Source: Enterobacteriaceae endosymbiont of Donacia marginata
GTDB lineage: Bacteria; Pseudomonadota; Gammaproteobacteria; Enterobacterales; Enterobacteriaceae
Reading direction: 5' to 3'
NCBI RefSeq assembly: GCF_012567685.1
Contig: NZ_CP046184.1
Location: 2,420-66,419, forward strand
Length of the DNA stretch: 64,000 nucleotides
The notes under the pieces were generated by a model. The model worked only from the letters and a program-made list of their open reading frames with translations. It was not told the DNA's origin and made no database searches. Both the position numbers and the translations under genes were made by a program. Each line of letters begins with the position of its first letter. Position 1 is the first letter of the stretch. Positions 29,305 through 39,167 of the stretch are shown in pieces.

Positions 29305-30692
29305 ATTGTTCCAATATCAGTATCTTCTAAAATAATATTATTTTTTTTTAATTTATTTCTAATTAAATCAGCTTTATCCCATAATTTATTATGACGAGCA
29401 ATGTTACGTTTTGTAATCAATTTTTTAATTTTATCTTCATCATAATAATTACATGAATTTTTATTATTTTGTAAATATTCTTTTGGATTATAAAATAAAA
29501 TTCCTAAAATATTACCCAATTTTTTTAATTTTAAAATAAAATAATTAGCAATTAAATATTTCTTTTTTCTATAAGCAATATTAATTTTTTTAGATATTTT
29601 AAATAAAATACTATATGCTTTAGGAGTATTAAAATCATCATCCATAGATTTATAAAACTGTTGTTCTAATAAAAAAAAATTATTTTTTAGATTTTTTATA
29701 CTAAAAATATTTTTCTTATAAAATAAAGAAATATATAATTTTTGTATAGCTAATTGAGCTTGTTTTAATTTATTTTCATTAAATATAATAGGTCTACGAT
29801 AATGAGTAACTGTTAAAAAATATCTAATAACTTCTCTATTATATTGCAATAATATATCTTTTATTTTAAAAGTATTTTTTAATGATTTAGACATTTTTTT
29901 ATTATTAATAATCATCATTCCAGTATGCATCCAATAATTAACGTAAAATTCTTTATCCATACAAGAAGATTGTGCAATTTCATTTTCATGATGAGGAAAA
30001 ATTAAATCATTACCTCCACCATGAATATCAAAATTTTTACCTAAATATTTACGACTTAAAGTTGAACATTCTATATGCCATCCTGGACGTCCATATCCCC
30101 ATGGAGAATCCCAACCTATATTAGCTTTATTTGTTAATTTCCATAAAATAAAATCTTTATAATTTTTTTTAACACTAATATTTTTAATTCTTATATTTAA
30201 TTTTAATAACTTTATATTTTGTTTAGATAAAATTCCATAATTTGGATATTTTTTTATAGAAAACATAATATCACCATTTTTAGCAATATATGCAATATTC
30301 TTTATTAATAATTTTTTTATTATAAAAATAATATCTTTTATGTGATTAGTAACTTTAGGTTCAAAATTAGGAGATAATATATTTAAATCCTTAAAATCTT
30401 TTGATATTTCTTTAATAATGTTTTGTGTAATATATTTTATATCTTTATTTTTCTTTTTTGCTAACTTTATAATTTTATCATCAACATCGGTAATATTTCT
30501 TATATAAAAGACTTTATATTCTAAAAATTTTAAATATCTGATAATTATATCAAATACAATAAAAGTTCTTCCATGCCCAATATGACATAAATCATATGGT
30601 GTTATACCACATACATAAATTTTTACCTGTTTTTTATTAATAGGTGAAAATATTTCTTTTTGTTTATTTAATGTATTAAAAATTTTTAACAT
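29286..30692 (-). CDS. cysS: Cysteinyl-tRNA synthetase CysS
   Basis: Class I synthetase that charges tRNA-Cys (63108). At 468 residues (E. coli 461) it has YVCGITPYDLCHIGHGR near 27-43 (HIGH motif, zinc Cys), GWHIECS and the PHHENEIAQS zinc ligands near 209-240, and NKKMSKSLKNTF near 267. The C-terminal anticodon-binding domain is present, ending DIGTIWKKKI. An AAAGGA ribosome-binding site precedes the ATG. In E. coli cysS is near folD; here it is upstream of and overlaps ligA, so the two are probably co-transcribed after a rearrangement. Confidence 0.97.
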   Translation of the reverse strand: MLKIFNTLNKQKEIFSPINKKQVKIYVCGITPYDLCHIGHGRTFIVFDIIIRYLKFLEYKVFYIRNITDVDDKIIKLAKKKNKDIKYITQNIIKEISKDFKDLNILSPNFEPKVTNHIKDIIFIIKKLLIKNIAYIAKNGDIMFSIKKYPNYGILSKQNIKLLKLNIRIKNISVKKNYKDFILWKLTNKANIGWDSPWGYGRPGWHIECSTLSRKYLGKNFDIHGGGNDLIFPHHENEIAQSSCMDKEFYVNYWMHTGMMIINNKKMSKSLKNTFKIKDILLQYNREVIRYFLTVTHYRRPIIFNENKLKQAQLAIQKLYISLFYKKNIFSIKNLKNNFFLLEQQFYKSMDDDFNTPKAYSILFKISKKINIAYRKKKYLIANYFILKLKKLGNILGILFYNPKEYLQNNKNSCNYYDEDKIKKLITKRNIARHNKLWDKADLIRNKLKKNNIILEDTDIGTIWKKKI

Positions 30693-30810
30693 TTATTTCC
30701 TTTTATAAAATTTATATAAATAATTTTATATTAATTATTTTTAATAAAATATTTTTTTTATAAAAATTAATTTTTTATAAAAAATTAATTAAATTATTTT
30801 AAGAAAGAGA

Positions 30811-32196
30811 TTAAATATTCTCATTATTATAATAATTTGAATAATTATCAAAACGTGTAATTTGATTATTAAAAATTAATTTTATCGTACCAACAGGACC
30901 ATTTCTTTGTTTCCCTATAATAATTTCAGCGATACCATGTAAATTAGTACTTTCATTATATACTTCATCTCTATAAATAAACATAATAAGATCTGCATCT
31001 TGTTCTATTGAACCAGATTCTCTTAAATCAGAATTCATTGGACGTTTATCAGATCTTTGTTCTAAAGATCTATTTAATTGAGATAAAGCAACAACAGGAA
31101 CATGTAATTCTTTAGCTAAAGATTTTAAAGAACGAGAAATTTCAGATATTTCTAATGTTCTATTAAAAGATAATGAAGGAACTCTCATTAATTGTAAATA
31201 ATCTACCATAATTAAACTTAATCCATTATGTTCTCTAAATATTCTTCTAGAACGTAATCTAATTTCTGTAGGAGTTAATTCTGAAGAATCATCAATATAT
31301 ATATTTTTTTTTTTTAATAAAATACCCATTGTATTTGATATTTTCTTCCAATCATCATCATTTAATTGTCCTGTTCTAATTTTACTTTGATTTACACGTG
31401 AAAGAGAAGCAAGCATACGGATCATAATTTGTTCACAAGGCATTTCCAAACTAAATATTAATACAGGTTTATCTTGAGAGATTGCAGTGTGTTCACAAAT
31501 ATTCATTGCAAGAGTAGTTTTACCCATCGCAGGACGTGCTGCAATTATAATAAGATCAGAATTTTGTAATCCTGAAGTTTTTTTATTTAATTCATGGTAT
31601 CCAGTATCAATTCCTGTAATCCCTTTTTTTGGAGAATTATAAAAAGATTCAATTTTAGAAATTGTAACTTCTAGAATTTCTTCTAAATTTTTAGGTTTAG
31701 TATTTTTACTAAAACGTTTTTCTGCAATTTTAAATACACGAGATTCAGCTAAATTTAATAAATCTTCACTATTTCTACCATTTGGATAATATCCTGCTTC
31801 GGCTATTTCATTTGCAACAGATATCATTTCCCTAATTATAGCACGTTCATGAACAATATCAGCATAAGCGTATATATTTGATATACTAGGAATATTTTTT
31901 GATAATTCAGCTAAATATGCAAATCCTCCTACTTGATTTAATTTTTTTTTATTTTCTAGAGATTCAGAAAGTGTTATTAAATCAATAGGTTTACCTAATT
32001 CTATTAAACAATTCATTTCATGAAAAATTATTCTATGAGATAGAATAAAAAAATCATCTACTATTATTTTTTCTATAATATGTTCCCAGCGATTATTATC
32101 TAACATTAATCCTCCTAATATTGATTGTTCTGCTTCTAAAGAATGAGGAGGGATCTTAATTCTTTCAATTTGTATATCTTTTTTAAATTGTTTCAT
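30811..32196 (-). CDS. dnaB: Replicative DNA helicase DnaB
   Basis: Hexameric 5'-3' helicase at the replication fork. At 461 residues (E. coli 471) it has the N-terminal primase-interacting domain (PPHSLEAEQSILGGLMLDNN), the RecA-like motor with ARPAMGKTTLAMNI (Walker A), IFSLEMPCEQIMIRMLAS, VDYLQLMR (Walker B) and ALSQLNRSLEQRSDKRP, and GSIEQDADLIMFIYRDE. dusA lies upstream on the same strand; E. coli has pspG and qorA between dusA and dnaB and alr after it, so this is a trimmed version of that block. Confidence 0.98.
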   Translation of the reverse strand: MKQFKKDIQIERIKIPPHSLEAEQSILGGLMLDNNRWEHIIEKIIVDDFFILSHRIIFHEMNCLIELGKPIDLITLSESLENKKKLNQVGGFAYLAELSKNIPSISNIYAYADIVHERAIIREMISVANEIAEAGYYPNGRNSEDLLNLAESRVFKIAEKRFSKNTKPKNLEEILEVTISKIESFYNSPKKGITGIDTGYHELNKKTSGLQNSDLIIIAARPAMGKTTLAMNICEHTAISQDKPVLIFSLEMPCEQIMIRMLASLSRVNQSKIRTGQLNDDDWKKISNTMGILLKKKNIYIDDSSELTPTEIRLRSRRIFREHNGLSLIMVDYLQLMRVPSLSFNRTLEISEISRSLKSLAKELHVPVVALSQLNRSLEQRSDKRPMNSDLRESGSIEQDADLIMFIYRDEVYNESTNLHGIAEIIIGKQRNGPVGTIKLIFNNQITRFDNYSNYYNNENI

Positions 32197-32261
32197 TCAA
32201 TTATTTATTACCATATATAAATTTAATTTTAAATTTACTTAAAAAGTAAAAATAAAATTTA

Positions 32262-33242
32262 TTATTTTATCTTTATAAGAGATAATGCTTTTTTTAAAAC
32301 ATCCAAATTATTTTTTTTTAAAAAATTTTTTTTATCAAAAATAAAATTTTTAAAATTATGTGATCCATTAATACCATAAAAAATATTTAATATGGGGGTA
32401 ATAATAGTTCTTAAAGAAGTACCTTTTTTTAGTTCCTTTTCTATATAAGAAAACATCGATTTTACTATCATTATAGGATTTGTGATAGTAGATTTACTAT
32501 GATAAATATATTTATCTATATCTACTAATATCATAGGATTTTTAAAAATTTGCCTTCCAAGCATAACTCCATCAACATATTTTAGATGTTTTTGTACATC
32601 TAATAAAGTTTTAATACCACCATTAATTGAAATTTTTATATTTGGAAAATCATTCTTTATTTTATAAATAATTTTATAATTTAATTTAGGAATTATTAAA
32701 TTTTTTCTTGTATTAATTTTTTTATAAAGTAAAGCTTTTCTGGCATGAATAATAAATCTTTTACATCCACTATTTATAAGTAAATCAATAAATTTATGTA
32801 AAAAATCATAACTATCATTATTATTAATACCAATACGCATTTTAACAGTAATTGGTATAGAAACACTATCACTCATAGATTTAATACAATCTGATACAAT
32901 TAAAGGATGATTCATTAAGCATGCTCCAAAATTATTCTTTTGAGACCTTAAAGAAGGACATCCTAAATTTAAATTAATTTCTTTGTATCCTATTTTTTCT
33001 GCTTGTTTAGCACATAAAGATAATAACTTTGGTTTATTTCCAGCTATTTGTAATACAATATTACTAACATTTTTATTTTCTAATAAAATAATTGGACTTT
33101 TTTTAATAAAATTACAATGTATCATTTCAGTGTATAAAAGTGATTTTTTAGTTAATTTACGATAAAAATATCTACAATATTTATTAGTTTTTTTTAACAT
33201 AGGAGCTATTTCAAATCTAAAATATGGGATGTTATTTTTCAT
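32262..33242 (-). CDS. dusA: tRNA-dihydrouridine(20/20a) synthase DusA
   Basis: FMN-dependent reductase that forms dihydrouridine in the tRNA D-loop. The ATG at 33242 is chosen; an in-frame TTG at 33254 would add four residues that the family does not need. The 326-residue product shows FEIAPML near the start, CRYFYRKLTKKSLLYTEMI, INLNLGCPSLRSQKNNFGAC with the catalytic Cys in FGACLM, ITVKMRIGI, FIIHARKA, and ISINGGIKTL for phosphate binding. It follows der and precedes dnaB on the minus strand. Confidence 0.95.
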   Translation of the reverse strand: MKNNIPYFRFEIAPMLKKTNKYCRYFYRKLTKKSLLYTEMIHCNFIKKSPIILLENKNVSNIVLQIAGNKPKLLSLCAKQAEKIGYKEINLNLGCPSLRSQKNNFGACLMNHPLIVSDCIKSMSDSVSIPITVKMRIGINNNDSYDFLHKFIDLLINSGCKRFIIHARKALLYKKINTRKNLIIPKLNYKIIYKIKNDFPNIKISINGGIKTLLDVQKHLKYVDGVMLGRQIFKNPMILVDIDKYIYHSKSTITNPIMIVKSMFSYIEKELKKGTSLRTIITPILNIFYGINGSHNFKNFIFDKKNFLKKNNLDVLKKALSLIKIK

Positions 33243-33319
33243 ATTTATAATCAATTAATAAATTAAAAAATTATTTATTATATAAATATATAATAGAATA
33301 TTAAACATATTTAAATAAA

Positions 33320-34657
33320 TTATTTATATGGATTTTTGTTTTCTTGAAATTTAAAATTTATTATACTACCTGTACATTGTAATTTCTTATAAAAAAAATT
33401 TAATAAATAACTTTTATAATTATTATTTAATTTTGTTAATTGATTACCATATATTTTAAATATTAAAAAGTTATTTTTTAATTGATGTATATATTTTAAT
33501 TTTATACGTCGACCATTATACATAGGAGGTAAAACTAATTTAGTTGCTAAACTTAAAATTTTCATAAGTTTAGAAGTATTATATACTTTTTTTGAAATAT
33601 TATATATTTTATATATTAATTTAAAAATATTTTTTAAATTTATAGCAAACTTAGCAGAAATAGAAATTATAGGAAAATATTTAAATTTTTTTTTTATAAG
33701 TGTTTTTATAAAATTAATATCTTGAAATTTAATAAGATCTATTTTATTTATTATCAGAATAATTGGTTTTTTTTGTAAAATAATATATTTTATTATTTTT
33801 ATATCTTGATTACAAAAAATTTTTTTTTCTCCATTAATTATATATAAAATTATATTAGATTGATTTATAATTTTATAAGATTCAGTAATTGAAATTTTTT
33901 CTATTTTATTTGTAATTTTATTTTTTTTTTTTATACCTGCTGTATCAATTATTGTAATATTTTTATTTAAATGATTTAATGATATAGAAATACTTTCTCT
34001 TGTTGTTCCAGGGATGCTATCAACAATTATTCTTTTTTCATTAATAAATTTATTTATTAATGTAGATTTACCTACATTTGGCATACCTATCACAGCTAAT
34101 TTAATATTTTTATTTTTATTTTTTATTAAAAATTTAGTATTTAATTTATCTAAAAAATTCTTTTTTATATAAATTTTATTGATATGAAAAAATAATATTT
34201 TTTGAAATTTTAAAATATCATTTTTATTCATAATATTTATTCTATAAAAATCTATACCTAAAGAATAAAATTCAGTATCTAAAAAATATTTTTTTTTTGT
34301 ATTTAATAAAATAATTATTTTTTTATTATATTTTCTAATATTATCAATAATTTTATAATCTGTAAGATTAAGTTTTTCCCCTTTTATTATTAATAAAATA
34401 ATATTAGATTCTTTAATGGATAACAAAATTTGTTCTTTTATTAAAAAATTTTTTTTTTCAAATTTATTATAACTTACTGTATCTACGCAAATAAATTTAT
34501 AATTTTTAATTTTAGCATTACCATATTTTCGATCTATCGTGAAATTTGGTATTTTATTAACTAATGCATCATATTTTTTAATCAAAATATTATATAAAGA
34601 AGATTTTCCTACATTACTATCACCTAGTATAGTAATAATAGGATATTTATATTTCAT
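33320..34657 (-). CDS. der: Ribosome biogenesis GTPase Der, degenerate first G domain
   Basis: Essential double-GTPase for 50S assembly. Domain 1 keeps its P-loop GDSNVGKS (12-19) and Thr40, but its G3 motif DTGG reads DTVS (59-62) and its G4 motif NKxD reads NTKK (119-122). Domain 2 is intact: GMPNVGKST (191-199), DTAGIKKK (238-245), NKID (304-307). A KH-like C-terminal domain ends at ENKNPYK; the basic tail of E. coli Der (490 residues against 445 here) is missing. Neighbours bamB and hisS match the E. coli hisS-yfgM-bamB-der order. Confidence 0.95.
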   Translation of the reverse strand: MKYKYPIITILGDSNVGKSSLYNILIKKYDALVNKIPNFTIDRKYGNAKIKNYKFICVDTVSYNKFEKKNFLIKEQILLSIKESNIILLIIKGEKLNLTDYKIIDNIRKYNKKIIILLNTKKKYFLDTEFYSLGIDFYRINIMNKNDILKFQKILFFHINKIYIKKNFLDKLNTKFLIKNKNKNIKLAVIGMPNVGKSTLINKFINEKRIIVDSIPGTTRESISISLNHLNKNITIIDTAGIKKKNKITNKIEKISITESYKIINQSNIILYIINGEKKIFCNQDIKIIKYIILQKKPIILIINKIDLIKFQDINFIKTLIKKKFKYFPIISISAKFAINLKNIFKLIYKIYNISKKVYNTSKLMKILSLATKLVLPPMYNGRRIKLKYIHQLKNNFLIFKIYGNQLTKLNNNYKSYLLNFFYKKLQCTGSIINFKFQENKNPYK

Positions 34658-34676
34658 TTTTATCTCTTTTTATTTA

Positions 34677-35870
34677 TTATATTATTAAAATTTTAAATAG
34701 ATATATTTTATTATATATAGTTTGTATAACTAATTTATTATTTATTAATAAAATAAAATTTATTTTATATTTATCAATTTTTTTATTTCCAAGAAAATTT
34801 CCTTTTTTAGAATCTATCCAATAAAGAAATCCTTTATTATTTGTAAAAAAAATTTTTTTATTATAAATAAATAAATTATCAATTTTACTATTTTTAAATT
34901 TATCTTGTATCCATATTAAGTGCCCATTTTTTGCATTTAATGAAAGAATTCTATTTTTAATATCTATTAAATAGATATTATTATTATCTATAATAAAATT
35001 TTTATGAGTAAAATATATTTTTTCCCAAATAATATCACCAGTACTTAAATTTAAAGCCATAAAAGTACCATTATAAGATGATACATAAACAATTTCATTA
35101 TATATAACAGGTTGAACATCAATATCATTGATATTAATAAAATTCTCTTTATCATCAAATTTTAATAAATCTTGTTCCCATATTAATGATCCATTAGAAA
35201 CTACACGAGAACTAACTAAACCATTATCATCACCAGTAATTATATTATCAAAAAAAAGTACAGGAGTAGATAAACCTCTTATCGAAAATATATTTGTATT
35301 TCCTAAGTTAACTGTCCATAAAATTTTACCGTTATTTTTATTTAACCCCTGTAAGATATTACCAATACTATGTACTATTAATATATTTTTTCTAATAATA
35401 AAATTAGATAATACTTCGCTAAATACATTTTGTATCCAAATTATCGATTTTGTTTTTATATTTATCGAAAAAATTTTTCCTTGCTGATTACCTACATATA
35501 AATAATTATTTGAAATTATAGGCCCAGAAGTAAGATATTTATCTTTACAAGATGAAAAAAAACAAGATTTATTTATTAAATTAATATACCAAATAATTTT
35601 TCCTGTTTTTATATTTATACAATAAATTAATCCATTACTATTAGCTAAATATAAAAACCCTTTATAATAAAAAGGATTTAATTTGTTAAAAAAAATATTA
35701 TTTTTTTCTATTTTATTTTGCCAAATTAATTTTAATTTTATTTTTTCTAATTTAGATAATGAATTATTATTTTGATGTAAAAAACTTTTTTTTTCATATG
35801 TACAAGAAATTAAACAAATAGAACAAAAAATAAATATTAATATCGTTAATTTTGATAATTTTATTTTCAT
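34677..35870 (-). CDS. bamB: Outer membrane assembly lipoprotein BamB
   Basis: Periplasm-facing lipoprotein of the BAM complex that inserts beta-barrel proteins into the outer membrane. The first 23 residues are a lipoprotein signal peptide with lipobox LISC (Cys23), so maturation should need signal peptidase II (lspA, frameshifted at 54788). The rest is an eight-bladed PQQ-type propeller with repeated blade signatures such as NIKTGKIIWYINL, NKNNGKILWTVNLG, NLSTGDIIWEKIYF and NAKNGHLIWIQDKF. Length is 397 (E. coli 392). It lies between hisS and der; yfgM is missing from the E. coli arrangement. Confidence 0.95.
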   Translation of the reverse strand: MKIKLSKLTILIFIFCSICLISCTYEKKSFLHQNNNSLSKLEKIKLKLIWQNKIEKNNIFFNKLNPFYYKGFLYLANSNGLIYCINIKTGKIIWYINLINKSCFFSSCKDKYLTSGPIISNNYLYVGNQQGKIFSINIKTKSIIWIQNVFSEVLSNFIIRKNILIVHSIGNILQGLNKNNGKILWTVNLGNTNIFSIRGLSTPVLFFDNIITGDDNGLVSSRVVSNGSLIWEQDLLKFDDKENFININDIDVQPVIYNEIVYVSSYNGTFMALNLSTGDIIWEKIYFTHKNFIIDNNNIYLIDIKNRILSLNAKNGHLIWIQDKFKNSKIDNLFIYNKKIFFTNNKGFLYWIDSKKGNFLGNKKIDKYKINFILLINNKLVIQTIYNKIYLFKILII

Positions 35871-35922
35871 ATTTTACTCTTTTAGAATTTAAATTTGATT
35901 AATTATATTTTCTTAAAAAAAA

Positions 35923-37209
35923 TTAATGAAATATTTTTTTTAAATAAAATATTAATTTATTTTCTGGTATAACTATTTGTTTTTTTAAATATAAATTTTT
36001 AATAATAATTGAATTATTATCTATTTCTTTTTGACCTATTATAATTATAAAATGTGATTTATATTTATTTGCTTCAATAATTTGTTTTTTTAAATTTTTA
36101 AAAAGATAACTAGTAATTATCCTAAGTTTAGGAAATTTATTTCTAATTAATTCACCAATAATTAATATTTTCTTTAAAATATGATTATTTTCCATTGGTA
36201 TTAAAAAAATATCAACTAAATATTTAATATTTATTTTTAAAGATTTGATAATTTTAATTAATAATATTAAACGTTCTAATCCGATAGCACATCCAATACC
36301 ATTATTAATTTTATCATTACTCATATTATTAATTAATTTATCATATCTACCCCCACCACATATAGTTTTAGAGGTTCCTTCTCCTATATCATTAGTTTTC
36401 CATTCAAATACTATATCATTATAATAATCTAATCCTCTTACTAAATAATTATTTATAGTAAATTGTATATTCATAAAATTTAAAATTTTACATAATTTTT
36501 TGAATTTATTTATACTCTTATCATTAAGATAATTATATAATTTTGGTGCATTTTCCAATAAAATTTTAATATTTTTATTTTTACTATCTAATATCCTTAA
36601 AGGATTTGTATAAATCTTTTTTCTATCTTTTAAATCCAAAAGATGAGAATTTTTTTCTAAAAAAAATATTAATTCTTTTATATATTTTTTCCTATCCTTT
36701 AAAGTACCTAAAGAATTAATTTCTAAAAAAATATTATTTATAATATTTAATTTTTTCCATATATTATTTATAATAATAATAATTTCAGCATCAATATAAG
36801 GAGATTTTAATCCAAGTATTTCCATACCAATTTGATTAAATTGTCTATACCTTCCTTTTTGAGGTCTTTCATAACGAAACATAGGTCCATTATACCAAAA
36901 ACGTTTATTTTTAGAATAAATATTATGTTCTATAATAGCTCTAATAAAGCCAGTAGTTCCTTCAGGACGTAAAGTTAAAGAATTATTATTCTTATCAAAT
37001 AAAGTATACATTTCTTTTTCTATAATATCTGTATCTTCTCCAATAGTTTTTTTAAATAATTCACTTTTTTCTAAAATAGGTAATTTAATTTCCTGATATC
37101 CATAATTATTTAAAATATTTTCAATAATATTTTCAATATTTTTCCATATTAAAGTATTTGGGAATAAACAATCATGCATACCATGAATTGCTGTAATTTT
37201 TTTTATCAC
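35923..37209 (-). CDS. hisS: Histidyl-tRNA synthetase HisS
   Basis: Class II synthetase that charges tRNA-His. At 428 residues (E. coli 424) it has EMYTLFDKNNNSLTLRPEGT (motif 2 region), GPMFRYERPQKGRYRQFNQI, the histidine-specific LVRGLDYYNDIVFEW and GGGRYDKLI, and motif 3 GCAIGLERLILL. The start is a GTG (37207-37209), chosen because it gives an N-terminus collinear with E. coli and is preceded by an AGAGA-like ribosome-binding site. It is first in the hisS-bamB-der series. Confidence 0.96.
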   Translation of the reverse strand: MIKKITAIHGMHDCLFPNTLIWKNIENIIENILNNYGYQEIKLPILEKSELFKKTIGEDTDIIEKEMYTLFDKNNNSLTLRPEGTTGFIRAIIEHNIYSKNKRFWYNGPMFRYERPQKGRYRQFNQIGMEILGLKSPYIDAEIIIIINNIWKKLNIINNIFLEINSLGTLKDRKKYIKELIFFLEKNSHLLDLKDRKKIYTNPLRILDSKNKNIKILLENAPKLYNYLNDKSINKFKKLCKILNFMNIQFTINNYLVRGLDYYNDIVFEWKTNDIGEGTSKTICGGGRYDKLINNMSNDKINNGIGCAIGLERLILLIKIIKSLKINIKYLVDIFLIPMENNHILKKILIIGELIRNKFPKLRIITSYLFKNLKKQIIEANKYKSHFIIIIGQKEIDNNSIIIKNLYLKKQIVIPENKLIFYLKKIFH

Positions 37210-37396
37210 TATAAAATATCTCTTTTTTTATAAAAATTAATTTAATAACTTAAATTATTTTTTAATATTTTAATAAAATAAAATATATTATACTAATAAC
37301 AATTAATTATTTAAAATAAAATATATCTTCTTTATAAATTTTTTATTTAATAAAATTAAATTATATTGAATTAATAGTATTAAAAAATATATTTCT

Positions 37397-37867
37397 ATGA
37401 AAAATGATATTTATTGGATGAAATATGCTTTATATTTTGCTAAATTAGCAAAATATAATGGGGAAATACCAGTAGGAGCAATTATTGTAAAAAATAATAA
37501 AATAATTTCTTTTGGAAATAATAATACAATTAAAAAAAATGATCCTACAGCGCATGCTGAAATAATGGCTTTAAGAAAAGCTGGTAAATATTTAAAAAAT
37601 TATAGATTGTTAAATACAACTATGTATGTAACATTAGAACCATGTTTAATGTGTTCTGGTGCTATAATTATGAGTAGAATTTCTCGTTTAGTTTTTAGTA
37701 CTTATAATAAAAAATATAGTAATATAGGATCTTTTATAGATTTGTTAGGAATTTATAATATTAATCATAAAATAAAAATAAGTTCTGGAATTCTAAAAAA
37801 AGAATGTACAAGTATGATACAAGATTTCTTTTCTTTAAAAAGAAAAAAAAATAATTTTTGTTTATAA
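37397..37867 (+). CDS. tadA: tRNA-specific adenosine deaminase TadA
   Basis: Zinc deaminase that converts A34 of tRNA-Arg(ACG) to inosine; the substrate tRNA is encoded at 26140. At 156 residues (E. coli 167) it has GEIPVGAIIV, DPTAHAEIMALRKAG (His zinc ligand and catalytic Glu), and TLEPCLMCSGAI (two Cys ligands). RibD at 40772 carries a related deaminase fold, but its neighbourhood and motifs differ. glyA follows after 12 nt, probably in the same transcript. Confidence 0.96.
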   Translation: MKNDIYWMKYALYFAKLAKYNGEIPVGAIIVKNNKIISFGNNNTIKKNDPTAHAEIMALRKAGKYLKNYRLLNTTMYVTLEPCLMCSGAIIMSRISRLVFSTYNKKYSNIGSFIDLLGIYNINHKIKISSGILKKECTSMIQDFFSLKRKKNNFCL

Positions 37868-37879
37868 AGGTAAGTTAAT

Positions 37880-39127
37880 TTGGAAAAAAATAAGAAAATA
37901 TCAGAATTATATTCTGATAAAGAATTATTAAATATTATAAAAAAAGAATCAAAAAGACAGGAAGAAAATATTAATTTAATAGCTTCTGAAAATTATACAT
38001 CACGTGATATTATGTCAGTCCAAGGGACTATATTAACTAATAAATATGCAGAAGGATATCCTAATTATCGATATTATGGAGGTTGTAAGTATATTGATCA
38101 AATTGAAAATATTGCTATAAACAGAGCTAAAAAATTATTTAATGCAGATTATGTTAATGTACAACCACATTCAGGATCTCAAGCTAATTTTGCTGTATAT
38201 ATGGCTTTATTAAAACCTGGAGATATTATTATGGGATTAGAACATTCACATGGAGGTCATTTAACACATGGATCTCAAGTAAATTTTTCAGGAAAAATTT
38301 ATAAAAGTATATCTTATAAAACTAATATAAGTGGGATAATTGACTATAATTATTTATTAAAATTAACAAAAAAATATAAACCAAAAATGATTATTGGGGG
38401 ATTTTCTTCTTATTCAAGAACATGTGATTGGGCTAAAATGAGAAGTATTGCAGATTTAGTAAATGCATATTTTTTTGTTGATATTTCACATATTGCAGGA
38501 TTAATTATTGCAGGATTATATCCTAATCCATTGCCTTACGCACACGTTGTTACTAGTACAACTCATAAAACATTATCTGGACCTAGAGGAGGAATTATAT
38601 TATCATTAAAAAAAAATAAACATTTATTTAAAAAATTTGACAGATCTATTTTTCCTGGAAGTCAAGGAGGGCCCTTAATGCATATTATTGCTGCTAAAGC
38701 AATAGCTTTTAAAGAAGCATTACAACCTAATTTTATTATATATCAAAATCAGGTGCTAAAAAATGCTAAATTAATGGTAAAAATATTTAAAAAATATAAT
38801 TATAAAATAGTATCTGATAATACTGATAATCATTTATTTATTATAGATTTAACAAATAAAAATATTACAGGGATAGAAGCTGAATTACTATTAGAAAAAT
38901 ATAACATTATTGTAAATAAAAATAGTATACCTAATGATATCAATTCGCCATCTATTACTTCTGGAATAAGAATAGGAACACCAGCTATTACAAAAAGAGG
39001 TTTTAAAGAAAAAGAAATATATTTATTATGTGAATATATTATAAATATTTTAAATCAAAAAAATAAATATCATAAAAACATAAAAAATAATATAATAAAA
39101 TTATGTAAATTATTTCCTATATATTAA
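37880..39127 (+). CDS. glyA: Serine hydroxymethyltransferase GlyA
   Basis: PLP enzyme that interconverts serine and glycine with 5,10-methylene-THF; it is the main one-carbon donor and feeds FolD. At 415 residues (E. coli 417) it has IASENYTS, NKYAEGYPNYRYYGGC, NVQPHSGSQANFAVY, HGGHLTHGSQVNFSGK, the PLP-lysine motif TTHKTLSGPRGG near 229, and SGIRIGTPAITKRGFKE. The start codon appears to be TTG (37880-37882): AAAGG lies about 12 nt upstream and no ATG lies near the family's start. Confidence 0.97.
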   Translation: MEKNKKISELYSDKELLNIIKKESKRQEENINLIASENYTSRDIMSVQGTILTNKYAEGYPNYRYYGGCKYIDQIENIAINRAKKLFNADYVNVQPHSGSQANFAVYMALLKPGDIIMGLEHSHGGHLTHGSQVNFSGKIYKSISYKTNISGIIDYNYLLKLTKKYKPKMIIGGFSSYSRTCDWAKMRSIADLVNAYFFVDISHIAGLIIAGLYPNPLPYAHVVTSTTHKTLSGPRGGIILSLKKNKHLFKKFDRSIFPGSQGGPLMHIIAAKAIAFKEALQPNFIIYQNQVLKNAKLMVKIFKKYNYKIVSDNTDNHLFIIDLTNKNITGIEAELLLEKYNIIVNKNSIPNDINSPSITSGIRIGTPAITKRGFKEKEIYLLCEYIINILNQKNKYHKNIKNNIIKLCKLFPIY

Positions 39128-39167
39128 TTAAAATATTTTATTTAAATAAAACAAGGTAATTTTTTCA

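Noticed and set aside
35128-35487. 119-codon plus-strand frame
   Set aside because: Antisense shadow of the repetitive BamB coding sequence.
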